From positions 990,761-1,033,565 of the forward strand of contig NZ_GG704781.1 in NCBI RefSeq assembly GCF_000160535.1: a stretch of DNA of 42,805 nucleotides. Direction: 5' to 3'. Below, one piece after another: positions 9,620 through 18,924 of this stretch; position 1 is the first letter of the stretch; each line of letters begins with the position of its first letter. Under the pieces are notes generated by a model. That model had not been told where the DNA came from and ran no database searches. It was given only the letters and a program-made list of their open reading frames with translations. Both the position numbers and the translations under genes were made by a program. Origin of the DNA: Hallella bergensis DSM 17361. Its GTDB lineage: Bacteria > Bacteroidota > Bacteroidia > Bacteroidales > Bacteroidaceae.

Positions 9620-10719
9620 TATTTGACTATCCCTTTCTCCAAATATTCCTGCAGGTTCACGCGCACCTTGGAAGCTGCATCATCGGCAGCCACCTTCTTC
9701 ATGTCGCTGTCTACCATGATTTTGACTAACTCCTCAAAACTGGTGCGGTTAGGATTCCAGCCCAGTGTGGCTCTCGCCTTGGTGGGGTCTCCCCAGAGAT
9801 TCACCACGTCGGTAGGACGATAGAAGTCGGGACTCACTTCCACAAGCACTTTGCCCGTAGCCTTGTCAACCCCCTTTTCGTCCATCCCCTCTCCTTGGAA
9901 CTCCAGCTCAATACCGACATGCTTAAACGCGAGATAGCAAAAATCGCGGACACTATGTTGCTTGCCAGTGGCTATCACAAAGTCTTCCGGCTCATCCTGT
10001 TGCAACATCAGCCACATACATTCCACATAATCCTTGGCATATCCCCAGTCGCGCAACGACGACAGGTTGCCCAGATAGAGCTTATCCTGTTTGCCTTGGG
10101 CTATGCGGGCTGCAGCAAGCGTTATCTTGCGGGTGACAAATGTCTCGCCGCGACGCTCGCTCTCGTGATTAAACAAGATACCATTGCAGGCATACATGTT
10201 GTAGGCTTCACGGTATTCCTTTACGATCCAGAAACCATACAGTTTAGCCACGGCATACGGACTATAGGGATGGAAGGGGGTGTTCTCGTTTTGTGGCACC
10301 TCCTCCACTTTGCCGTAGAGTTCTGAGGTAGAAGCCTGGTAAATGCGGCAGGTCTCTGTCAGACCACACACACGCACGGCCTCGAGCACGCGCAACACAC
10401 CGACTGCATCTACGTCTGCCGTAAACTCCGGCGAATCGAAACTCACCTGCACATGGCTCTGGGCGGCAAGGTTGTAAATCTCCGTGGGAACCACCTTGCG
10501 AATCAATGCCACAATACTCATTGAATCGCTCAGATCAGCATAGTGCAAATGAAAATGGGGTTTACCCTCAAGATGCACTATTCGCTCACGGTAGTCCACC
10601 GACGAACGGCGAATCACCCCATGCACATCATATCCCTTTTCCAGCAGCAATTCTGCCAAATAACTACCGTCCTGCCCCGTGATACCGGTTATCAGGGCCA
10701 CATTTTTTTTCTTTTCCAT
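9619..10719 (-). CDS. gmd: GDP-mannose 4,6-dehydratase
   Basis: First step from GDP-mannose to GDP-L-fucose. The 366-residue short-chain dehydrogenase shows GITGQDG (12-18) for the cofactor, the STSELYGKV segment and catalytic Tyr155-x3-Lys159 in YAVAK. Length is normal for GMD. First gene of gmd-fcl-ugd, which together supply GDP-fucose and UDP-glucuronate for surface glycans or fucosylated glycoproteins. Its upstream region is long, about 180 nt from the likely start of transcription. Confidence 0.95.
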   Translation of the reverse strand: MEKKKNVALITGITGQDGSYLAELLLEKGYDVHGVIRRSSVDYRERIVHLEGKPHFHLHYADLSDSMSIVALIRKVVPTEIYNLAAQSHVQVSFDSPEFTADVDAVGVLRVLEAVRVCGLTETCRIYQASTSELYGKVEEVPQNENTPFHPYSPYAVAKLYGFWIVKEYREAYNMYACNGILFNHESERRGETFVTRKITLAAARIAQGKQDKLYLGNLSSLRDWGYAKDYVECMWLMLQQDEPEDFVIATGKQHSVRDFCYLAFKHVGIELEFQGEGMDEKGVDKATGKVLVEVSPDFYRPTDVVNLWGDPTKARATLGWNPNRTSFEELVKIMVDSDMKKVAADDAASKVRVNLQEYLEKGIVK

Positions 10720-10745
10720 GATCTATTTTTTATGCTTGTTTTTTA

Positions 10746-10814
10746 TTAATAACGCGAATACCTTATATTATAGTATGTCCAAGAGCACCTTAAGTTATGC
10801 GTATAACCCATCAT
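10746..10814 (-). CDS. Possible short upstream ORF in the gmd leader
   Basis: A 22-codon frame starting ATGATG at 10814 and ending TAA at 10748-10746, inside the predicted gmd 5' untranslated region. It is preceded by TAGGAG, an unusually strong Shine-Dalgarno-like sequence for this phylum. The product would carry five Tyr. No terminator-like hairpin follows, so attenuation is not evident. It may be chance. Confidence 0.25.
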   Translation of the reverse strand: MMGYTHNLRCSWTYYNIRYSRY

Positions 10815-10894
10815 TTTTCTCCTATCAGGTGTCTTGTCTTCGTTCCGCCGAGTACACACAGCCACGTCCATTTACGGCTGGTCGGTACCATCGC

Positions 10895-10914
10895 GTGATA
10901 TCACTGCAAAGCTA
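10895..10914 (-). promoter_or_regulatory. gmd operon -7 box with overlapping palindrome
   Basis: TAGCTTTG at 10914-10907 (minus) matches TAnnTTTG. Immediately downstream, where transcription should start, lies the perfect palindrome GTGATATCAC (10895-10904), a possible operator. No good -33 element is visible. Confidence 0.4.
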
Positions 10915-10929
10915 CTGAAAATTATACAG

Positions 10930-11444
10930 AATCTTCGATAAAACCCTGTTTTTTATTCTCTTGGCGTGATGTCACCTATAAGCAAAATGAGGTTTGCACT
11001 CCAAACACCAACCGCCGAAAAGTAGGGACAAGAGAGATTTGTCAGTAAAACTTCACCGTCAACAGGTGGTTTCATTTCGTGCTTCCAGACGAAAAAGCGC
11101 CATGTTTTCGGCATGAATATGACAACGAAAAACCAAAAAATAAAAAACCGACCTGCCAAAGCTATCTCATCGCACTGCGCCGAAGGCCTCATCGTCCTGC
11201 GAAGAAGCCTCAGGCGCAAAGCCGTTAGGCTCTAACCGCACGACCATCGAGCCCTAATTGCAAGCAAAAACGACACCCAGGGAACTGGGGAAACCGCCTT
11301 ACGCCTACAACAATCTGATAATGTGACAGTTGGAAAAATATGCGATTTTTCAGCGTTTTCACACCAAACTGTTTTATATTTTAGAAAAAGCGAAGCATTT
11401 GAATGCTTTTGTCCGTTTTTTTACAATATCTTTTGGAATGCAAA
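10930..11444. other. Long non-coding stretch upstream of groESL
   Basis: About 500 nt with no convincing gene. An 88-codon open frame on the minus strand (10953-11219) has no recognisable domain, no promoter and low-complexity hydrophobic content, so it is not called. The segment 10940-11220 resembles, from general impression only, intergenic sequence seen repeatedly in Prevotella genomes. Within it CACC and GGTG flank a short inverted stretch near 11060. Nothing else stands out. Confidence 0.4.
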
Positions 11445-11521
11445 ACTGACAAATCTGTCAGTCGGAGAATGACAAGAATGGCACGAAATGACACTGCCAC
11501 ACGATTGGCACACTTTTCGTA
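11445..11521 (+). promoter_or_regulatory. Palindrome and repeat cluster upstream of groES
   Basis: A perfect 7-bp inverted repeat ACTGACA-AATC-TGTCAGT (11445-11462) is followed by TGACA at 11470 and 11490 and by TGGCAC at 11480 and 11506. TTGGCACA-N4-TCGTA at 11505-11521 resembles a sigma-54 -24/-12 element, but it has GT where GC is required. No CIRCE element is present. The cluster probably holds the heat-shock control of groESL; which protein binds is unknown. Confidence 0.4.
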
Positions 11522-11591
11522 ATGAACAAGGGTGAACACTCGCCACGAGCGAATATTCGCAGAAAAACGTTTAACAAAAATATAAACTATT

Positions 11592-11864
11592 ATGAAAGTA
11601 AAACCATTAGCAGACAGAGTGCTGGTGCTTCCGGCACAGGCTGAAGAGAAAGTAGGCGGAATTATTATTCCTGACACGGCAAAGGAAAAGCCACAGCGTG
11701 GCAAAATTGTGGCTGTAGGCCAAGGCACCAAGGACGAGGAGATGATTCTCAAGGAAGGTGACGAGGTGCTTTATGGCAAATATGCCGGAACAGAATTGGA
11801 AACTGATGGCGAGAAATATCTCATGATGCGCCAAAGCGACATACTGGCAATCGTGGAAGGTTAA
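11592..11864 (+). CDS. groES: Co-chaperonin GroES
   Basis: Heptameric lid of the GroEL chaperonin. The 90-residue protein begins [14 protein letters not shown], has the mobile-loop region [19 protein letters not shown] (about 20-38) and the conserved [13 protein letters not shown] segment. Normal family length. It lies 53 nt ahead of groEL in a two-gene operon behind a repeat-rich regulatory region. Confidence 0.97.
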   Translation: MKVKPLADRVLVLPAQAEEKVGGIIIPDTAKEKPQRGKIVAVGQGTKDEEMILKEGDEVLYGKYAGTELETDGEKYLMMRQSDILAIVEG

Positions 11865-11881
11865 GCAAGTATAGGAGTTAG

Positions 11882-13540
<1,659 letters not shown>

Positions 13541-13560
13541 GATTAGACATTACAGACCGA

Positions 13561-13602
13561 ATAAGAAAAGGTGCGCCACATCGTGGGTGCACCTTTTCTT
13601 AT
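13561..13602 (+). terminator. groESL terminator
   Basis: A perfect 14-bp stem, ATAAGAAAAGGTGC (13561-13574) with GCACCTTTTCTTAT (13589-13602), plus inner CCAC/GTGG pairing. The 3' arm itself carries the T-rich CTTTTCTT. It lies 20 nt after the groEL stop. Confidence 0.85.
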
Positions 13603-13715
13603 GACCGTTGGTATGTATGCCAAGTCGAGACATGGTTCTGCCAGCGTTCTCGCAGCAAACTGTGTTGTTCATTTTATATGAAAAAAAGTTAAAATTGCAT
13701 TTTTTGCCTTTTTTG

Positions 13716-13747
13716 TTTGGAGACTATACAAAAAGTTACTAATTTTG
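13716..13747 (+). promoter_or_regulatory. Promoter of the short transcript after groEL
   Basis: TTTG at 13716-13719, exactly 20 nt, then TAATTTTG at 13740-13747: a full consensus Bacteroidota promoter. No long gene follows before the terminator at 13847-13881. Confidence 0.75.
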
Positions 13748-13781
13748 CAACGAATTAAAGGAAAAGACAAGTTCTGACAAG

Positions 13782-13835
13782 ATGAACTTTCGAAGATATT
13801 TTTTGATTTGTTTTAGTAGATTAGTTTTTAAGTAG
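13782..13835 (+). CDS. Possible 17-residue Phe-rich peptide
   Basis: ATG at 13782 to TAG at 13833-13835, inside the short transcript described above. The peptide has four Phe, one Tyr and four Arg, with a hydrophobic middle (FLICF). It could be a leader peptide or chance. There is no clear Shine-Dalgarno, though AAAGGAAAAG lies upstream. No function is assigned. Confidence 0.35.
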   Translation: MNFRRYFLICFSRLVFK

Positions 13836-13846
13836 TTTGTTTTTAG

Positions 13847-13881
13847 AAATCGGTTGCCGTGATGGCATCCGATTTTTTTTT
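13847..13881 (+). terminator. Terminator of the short transcript
   Basis: AAATCGG (13847-13853) pairs with CCGATTT (13869-13875). Inner GCC/GGC pairs surround a GTGAT loop, with one internal mismatch. A run of nine T (13873-13881) follows, a strong Rho-independent form. Confidence 0.8.
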
Positions 13882-13909
13882 GTGCGTATTAAAAAATACA
13901 TTACCTTTG
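13879..13909 (+). promoter_or_regulatory. Promoter of the 77-residue membrane protein gene
   Basis: TTTG at 13879-13882, 19-nt spacer, TACCTTTG at 13902-13909. The -33 box is built from the end of the preceding terminator's T-run. The ATG at 13914 is only 4 nt past the -7 box, so the message is probably leaderless. Confidence 0.7.
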
Positions 13910-13913
13910 CACC

Positions 13914-14147
13914 ATGAAACCAAAGTTACACCTCGACTGGAAGAAAGCTCTGCTATTCCTTGTGGTCTCAGCCGGCCTTATCTACATCACCAAATCGATA
14001 TGGATGTCAATAGGCATCGTGCTGCTTCTGTTTGTAGTCGACAGCCTGTTGGCAGACTGGGAGTACCGGCGCCGGGTCAAGAAAACATTCACCGAGCTGA
14101 GGAAAGCACGTGAGGAAGAGGAAAAGAAAAAGAAAAAACAACCGTAA
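13914..14147 (+). CDS. Small membrane protein with charged tail
   Basis: A 77-residue protein of unknown function. Two hydrophobic segments (about residues 12-26 and 30-46) are followed by a cytoplasmic-looking, highly charged helix rich in Arg, Glu and Lys that ends in a Lys run. No known domain was recognised. It starts almost at the predicted transcription start. It lies 72 nt upstream of the kinase-RapZ fusion gene on the same strand with no clear terminator between, so it may be the first gene of that cluster. The good promoter and coding-like composition make it likely real. Confidence 0.7.
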   Translation: MKPKLHLDWKKALLFLVVSAGLIYITKSIWMSIGIVLLLFVVDSLLADWEYRRRVKKTFTELRKAREEEEKKKKKQP

Positions 14148-14219
14148 ACAACGGTTTCCGCAGATTCCTGTGATGCATCAGCATGAAGGGACACTGTTTT
14201 TACCTCAGCCTTAAACTAT

Positions 14220-15803
14220 ATGGACAAACTTATCCAACTTTATACATCGTGGGCTACGACACCACCGGCCAGCACCATCAAGCTGGCCGGAGCAGGAAGC
14301 AACCGCGAATATTACAGACTCACGGCTCAGGATGGGAAAAGTGTGATTGGCGTGGTGGGCACGAGCAGGGAGGAGAATCACGCTTTCGTAGCTCTCGCCC
14401 AACACTTCACACAGCGCAAACTGCCCGTGCCCCAAGTGCTGGCCGTGAGCGAAGATGGGATGCGGTATCTTCAAACCGACTTGGGCAACACCTCGCTCTT
14501 TGATGCCATCAAAGGCGGTCGGGAGGCTGGGGGCAGATATAATTTGGCAGAGAAGAAACTGCTGTTCCGCACCATCCGCGAACTGCCCAACCTACAAATC
14601 AGAGGAGCAAGGGGACTGGATTGGACCGTGTGCTACCCACAACCGGAATTTAATGAAGACAGTGTTCTGTTTGATTTAAACTATTTCAAGTATTGTTTTC
14701 TGAAGCCCACCAACCTCGATTTTCATGAACTGAAACTCGAAGCGAACTTTCGCAGGCTTGCCAAAGACCTCACGTCCGAACCGGCCGACAGCTTTATGTA
14801 TCGCGACTTTCAGGCTCGCAACGTGATGCTGGACGCAGAAGGCTACCCCCACTTCATCGACTTCCAAGGCGGAAGGAAGGGGCCTGTTTACTACGATCTG
14901 GCTTCGTTCCTGTGGCAGGCTGCAGCCAAGTATCCCTTTAAACTGCGACGCGAACTCATTGCCGCCTACTATGATTCGTTGAAACAATATACCGAGGTGC
15001 CTTCGGTAAGGCATTTTGTTGCCCGGCTCAGTCTCTTTGTGCTGTTCCGCACGCTGCAGGTGCTGGGAGCATACGGGTTTCGCGGCTATTTCGAACATAA
15101 GCAGCATTTCATTGACAGCATTCCGCCGGCCATCAATAATCTACGCGACGTACTGGCTCTGCGCGAGGATGTGTTGCCATATCCCTATCTACGCGATGTA
15201 CTGATGCGGCTCATCCAGTTGCCGCAGTTTGCCCCTGCAGGGGAACCTAAGGTAAGTCGGACAGATGGATTCAGAATCACGGATCATGACATTTATACGT
15301 CGCACCCGCAAGATGGCCCTGCCACTTTCTCGAAATATGATGGCAAAGGACCACTTCAAGTCACCGTTTACAGCTTCTCATTCCACAAAGGTATACCCGA
15401 GGATCCGTCGGGCAACGGAGGTGGGTATGTGTTCGACTGCCGTAGCACACACAACCCCGGCCGCTACGAACCATACAAACAGCTCACGGGACTGGACGAG
15501 CCTGTGATTCGGTTTCTTGAAGACGATGGTGAGATTATAGAATTTCTGAAACATGTCTATGCCCTGGCCGACAAACATGTTGCATGCTACATGCGGCGTG
15601 GTTTTACACACCTGATGTTCTGCTTTGGCTGTACCGGGGGGCAGCATCGAAGTGTGTACAGTGCCCAGCACTTGGGTGAGCGGCTCCATGCGAAGTTCGG
15701 CATAGAGGTGCACATTATCCATCGTGAGCAGCATATAAAACAAACACTCAAGGCAGACCGGCAACAAAAACCGTACACGGATACGCAACAAATCGTAAAA
15801 TAA
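14220..15803 (+). CDS. AmgK-like sugar kinase fused to RapZ C-terminal domain
   Basis: A 527-residue two-domain protein. The N-terminal part (about 1-335) is an aminoglycoside-phosphotransferase-fold kinase: a GAGSNREYYRL ATP loop near residue 25, the catalytic YRDFQARNVMLD (194-205, Asp196) and metal-binding IDFQGG (213-218). Relatives such as AmgK phosphorylate amino-sugars (MurNAc/GlcNAc) at C1 in cell-wall recycling. The C-terminal part (about 375-505) matches the RapZ C-terminal domain, with CTGGQHRSV (471-479). In E. coli this domain senses glucosamine-6-phosphate and binds small RNA. The RapZ Walker-A domain is absent. The gene is followed at 25 nt by a porin and then a symporter. Role inferred: amino-sugar kinase with a built-in sugar-phosphate or RNA-binding regulator. 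Confidence 0.85.
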   Translation: MDKLIQLYTSWATTPPASTIKLAGAGSNREYYRLTAQDGKSVIGVVGTSREENHAFVALAQHFTQRKLPVPQVLAVSEDGMRYLQTDLGNTSLFDAIKGGREAGGRYNLAEKKLLFRTIRELPNLQIRGARGLDWTVCYPQPEFNEDSVLFDLNYFKYCFLKPTNLDFHELKLEANFRRLAKDLTSEPADSFMYRDFQARNVMLDAEGYPHFIDFQGGRKGPVYYDLASFLWQAAAKYPFKLRRELIAAYYDSLKQYTEVPSVRHFVARLSLFVLFRTLQVLGAYGFRGYFEHKQHFIDSIPPAINNLRDVLALREDVLPYPYLRDVLMRLIQLPQFAPAGEPKVSRTDGFRITDHDIYTSHPQDGPATFSKYDGKGPLQVTVYSFSFHKGIPEDPSGNGGGYVFDCRSTHNPGRYEPYKQLTGLDEPVIRFLEDDGEIIEFLKHVYALADKHVACYMRRGFTHLMFCFGCTGGQHRSVYSAQHLGERLHAKFGIEVHIIHREQHIKQTLKADRQQKPYTDTQQIVK

Positions 15804-15828
15804 CAATTCAATAAAATCTAACTTAACA

Positions 15829-16950
15829 ATGAAAAAGGGAATAATAATGGCTCTGCTGGCCTCGATGGTCATGACATCAGCAAATGCTCAAACCAAGTCC
15901 GGAGCTTGGATCAACAATGTGAAACTATCGGGATATGCAATGACGCAATATCAGTATTCCGGTCAGGCGGATGCCAAGTCCAACTCTTTCAACCTCCGTC
16001 TCGGTCGTATCAGTCTCGACGGACGTGCCGCAGAAGACTGGTACTGGAAGGTGCAGTTGCAGTTTAACGGCAACACATCCACATTAGGCAAGTCGCCCAA
16101 ACTTGTGGACGCATTTGCAGAATGGCAGAAGTATGATTTCTTCAAGGTGAAAGTGGGACAGTTTAAGCGTCCCTTTGCATTCGAAAACCCCATGAACCCT
16201 ATCGATCAAGGATTTATGAGCTATGCGCAGAACATCATGAAACTGGTATATTTCACTGATCGCGTGGGCATGCACTCAAGCAATGGGCGTGACATCGGAC
16301 TGCAATTGCAAGGAGATTTCCTCAAAAACAGCAATGGGCGCAACCTGCTTCATTATCAAGTCGGCGTGTTCAACGGACAAGGTATCAACACCAAAGACGT
16401 GGGACAACAGAAGGATATCATCGGCGGCGTGTGGGTAATGCCCGTAGCTGGCATGCGCATTGGTATGTTCGGTTCGGAAGGATCGTACAGCCGGAAAGGA
16501 TCATGGACCAATGATCAAGGCAACACCGTATCAGGCATCAGACGCCTACCCCAACATCGTTATGCCATTTCGGGAGAATATAAGGTTGATGGATGGACGG
16601 TGCGTTCGGAATATATCCATTCTACCGGGAAGGCGTTCAAAGCCACTTACAACAGTTCATCAGACCTGAGCAAAGCTGAAGTGAACGAAGCTATCGGAAA
16701 CAAGGCCGACGGTGTGTATGCTCTTGTCATTGCCCCAGTTATCAAACAGAAACTCTTTGCCAAGGCACGCTACGACATGTATCGCCAATCGGGCACATGG
16801 GGCAGCAGCAAAACATTCTATGAAGTGGGTGCGAACTACGTGTTCAACAAGAACGTTCAGCTCAACGCAGAGTATGCCAGAGTAAACGACCGTACGCTCG
16901 CCGACCACAATTATGACATGGTAGACATACAGCTCGACTTCAGGTTCTAA
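15829..16950 (+). CDS. Outer-membrane porin, OprO/OprP phosphate-porin family
   Basis: A 373-residue beta-barrel porin with a clear signal peptide cleaved after ANA (about residue 20). Mature sequence features such as LRLGRISLDGRAAEDWYWKV and VKVGQFKRPFAFENP are typical of the phosphate-selective porin O/P family. The protein ends in Phe (QLDFRF), the usual outer-membrane insertion signal. It is 25 nt behind the kinase-RapZ fusion and 21 nt ahead of a sodium symporter. In this context it may admit a sugar or amino-sugar rather than phosphate; that is inference from neighbours. Confidence 0.85.
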   Translation: MKKGIIMALLASMVMTSANAQTKSGAWINNVKLSGYAMTQYQYSGQADAKSNSFNLRLGRISLDGRAAEDWYWKVQLQFNGNTSTLGKSPKLVDAFAEWQKYDFFKVKVGQFKRPFAFENPMNPIDQGFMSYAQNIMKLVYFTDRVGMHSSNGRDIGLQLQGDFLKNSNGRNLLHYQVGVFNGQGINTKDVGQQKDIIGGVWVMPVAGMRIGMFGSEGSYSRKGSWTNDQGNTVSGIRRLPQHRYAISGEYKVDGWTVRSEYIHSTGKAFKATYNSSSDLSKAEVNEAIGNKADGVYALVIAPVIKQKLFAKARYDMYRQSGTWGSSKTFYEVGANYVFNKNVQLNAEYARVNDRTLADHNYDMVDIQLDFRF

Positions 16951-16971
16951 AAGATTCTCCCTGCAGTCAGC

Positions 16972-18402
16972 ATGCTTATTATCCTCACTGTACTGACCTA
17001 CTTTACAGCTCTACTGCTGTTTAGCCGGTTTACTACAACTCGCCATTCCAACAACGACACCTTCTTCCGAGGCAACCGCAAGTCGCCTTGGTATATGGTG
17101 GCATTCGGAATGGTGGGCGCCAGCATATCGGGCATCACATTTGTGTCGGTGCCGGGGATGGTCATGAAGATTGACATGACCTATCTCCAGATGTGCCTGG
17201 GCTTCATCTTAGGATATTTTGCCGTAGCCTTCGTGCTGCTCCCGGTGTATTACCGACTCGGCCTGACCACCATTTATGCTTGGCTCGACAAGCGCTTGGG
17301 ACACAGATCATATAAAACCGGAGCTTCATTTTTCCTGCTTTCCAAAATCACAGGCGCAGCCGTCAGGTTTTACGTAGTGTGTATTATCCTCCATACGTTC
17401 GTACTCCGACAAATGGGCTTTCCCTTCCCCGTCACGGTGATTGCTATGGTATGCCTGATCTGGCTCTACACCCGGCATGGCGGAATCAAAACACTCGTAT
17501 GGACCGACACCCTGCAAACCACCTGCATGTTCACCGCACTCATCCTGATTATCGTGCACGTGCTGTCGGCACTTGGTATGACCGTGGGCGAGGCCGTCAA
17601 TGCTATTGCTGCTGACAGCCATAGTCGCATATTTGTTTTTGATGACTGGATGTCGCGCCAGAACTTCTGGAAACAACTATTGAGCGGAATGTTTGTCACC
17701 ATTGTCATGACAGGACTTGACCAAGACATGATGCAGAAGAACCTAACCTGCAAGACACTCCGCGATGCACAGAAAGACATGTGTACCTACGGCTTCGCCT
17801 TTTTCCCTGCCAACGCCCTGTTTCTGGCACTGGGTATCCTGCTCATGATGCTTGCACGCCACCAGGGCATTGCCTTACCCGCCCAAGGAGACGACCTGCT
17901 GCCTATGTTTGCAGCCACCGGCCGATTGGGCGACTCGGCCGTCATCTTCTTTACTATCGGCGTACTGGCTGCTGCGTTCTCGTCTGCCGACTCCGCTCTT
18001 ACCGCACTCACCACAAGTTTCTGCGTAGACATTTGCAACAGCCCTGATGACATTCGCCTGCGTCGACGGGTTCATATCGGCATTGCCATGGTATTTACCT
18101 TATTCATTCTATTATTCCGCTTGATCAATTCCACAAGTGTCATCGATGCCATCTACATTCTCTGTTCCTATACCTACGGGCCATTGCTGGGTCTCTTTGC
18201 TTACGGGCTTCTTACCCATAAGCATACCCACGACCGACTCGTGCCCTATATCTGCATAGCGTCGCCCCTACTCTGCTATGCCATCGACACGGCCACCGTT
18301 GCCACTGTCGGCTATAAGTTTGGCTACGAACTGCTCATGCTCAACGGAGCCATCACCTTCCTGGGACTGTGGCTGGCAGGCCGATTACGCCCGGTAGCCT
18401 AA
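16972..18402 (+). CDS. Sodium:solute symporter (SSF) family transporter
   Basis: A 476-residue inner-membrane protein with about 13 hydrophobic segments. The N-terminal FRGNRKSPWYMVAFGMVGAS segment and the TGLDQDMMQKNLTCK signature around residue 245 are typical of SSF symporters, the family that includes sugar, proline and pantothenate carriers. It lies 21 nt after the porin gene and probably shares its transcript with the kinase fusion. A symporter of this family carries N-acetylmuramic acid in the related Tannerella forsythia, so an amino-sugar substrate is reasonable. The substrate cannot be read from sequence alone. Confidence 0.88.
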   Translation: MLIILTVLTYFTALLLFSRFTTTRHSNNDTFFRGNRKSPWYMVAFGMVGASISGITFVSVPGMVMKIDMTYLQMCLGFILGYFAVAFVLLPVYYRLGLTTIYAWLDKRLGHRSYKTGASFFLLSKITGAAVRFYVVCIILHTFVLRQMGFPFPVTVIAMVCLIWLYTRHGGIKTLVWTDTLQTTCMFTALILIIVHVLSALGMTVGEAVNAIAADSHSRIFVFDDWMSRQNFWKQLLSGMFVTIVMTGLDQDMMQKNLTCKTLRDAQKDMCTYGFAFFPANALFLALGILLMMLARHQGIALPAQGDDLLPMFAATGRLGDSAVIFFTIGVLAAAFSSADSALTALTTSFCVDICNSPDDIRLRRRVHIGIAMVFTLFILLFRLINSTSVIDAIYILCSYTYGPLLGLFAYGLLTHKHTHDRLVPYICIASPLLCYAIDTATVATVGYKFGYELLMLNGAITFLGLWLAGRLRPVA

Positions 18403-18416
18403 GTCTCGTTCAGGTC

Positions 18417-18472
18417 AAAAAAAGACAGCAACCCATCTGTGATGACACGAGCCACACACAGATGGGTTGCTG
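18417..18472 (-). terminator. Terminator of the glutaredoxin-like gene
   Basis: A perfect 16-bp stem, CAGCAACCCATCTGTG (18426-18441) with CACAGATGGGTTGCTG (18457-18472). On the minus strand it is followed after one C by a run of seven T (18423-18417 region). There is no T-run on the plus side, so it mainly serves the minus-strand gene; it may also stop read-through from the symporter. Confidence 0.85.
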
Positions 18473-18527
18473 CTTGATGAATAATAACTATATACTTGTG
18501 TTTTTGAGAATGAACGGTGACACGTCT

Positions 18528-18824
18528 TTAACAACCCGTGCCATCAATATTGCACGATGCGCCCTCGTCCGTATCAGCATGCAGGCCAGCATTCTCGGGG
18601 TTCAAAGTAACAGTGCCGTCTTCCAAGACAAAGCATGGAATGCCCGCATAACCTTTCTGCTTGGCCTCATCGAACACTGGGTTGTTGTCGCGGAGCCTCA
18701 AAAACTCCTTGAGTAAACTTACATGTGCGCCGATATCTATTACCTTGTAACGACTATCGCCCTCCACCTGTCGGTCTACTGCCACACAGTCGGGGCAACT
18801 CTTCATACCATAAATCTTAATCAT
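18528..18824 (-). CDS. Glutaredoxin-like thiol protein
   Basis: A 98-residue thioredoxin-fold protein with a redox CPDC motif at residues 10-13 and the cis-proline segment GIPCF. The start MIKIYG at 18824 begins the fold directly. The open frame extends 18 codons further upstream without matching the fold, so the later ATG is preferred. The C-terminus has two more Cys in ASCNIDGTGC, which could form a second thiol pair or bind metal. It is a single-gene unit ending in a strong terminator. The substrate is unknown. Confidence 0.78.
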   Translation of the reverse strand: MIKIYGMKSCPDCVAVDRQVEGDSRYKVIDIGAHVSLLKEFLRLRDNNPVFDEAKQKGYAGIPCFVLEDGTVTLNPENAGLHADTDEGASCNIDGTGC

Positions 18825-18924
18825 GTTCCTATTAATTTTTATTGTTCTACATGAAATTACATGCAAAAACGATGCCACTCATGTGCTCAATAGACTTTTG
18901 ACAGGCTACACGGAGACGATGTCG

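Larger units (their letters stand above)
13753..13881 (+). ncRNA. Candidate small RNA or orphan leader transcript
   Basis: A consensus promoter at 13716-13747 and a terminator at 13847-13881 bound a transcript of about 130 nt. Inside is a 17-codon frame (13782-13835) coding for a basic, Phe-rich peptide beginning MNFRRYFLIC, with Phe at positions 3, 7, 11 and 16. This is the layout of a leader-peptide attenuator, but the next gene (13914) has its own promoter and no link to phenylalanine. It may be a stand-alone small RNA, a micro-protein gene or an attenuator with partial read-through. I do not recognise it as a named RNA family. Confidence 0.5.

Noticed and set aside
10953..11219. 88-codon frame MRLRLLRR... 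on the minus strand
   Set aside because: No promoter, no domain and odd composition; more likely part of a non-coding block.
11445..11591. CIRCE/HrcA operator before groES
   Set aside because: TTAGCACTC-N9-GAGTGCTAA is not present; only other inverted repeats are found.
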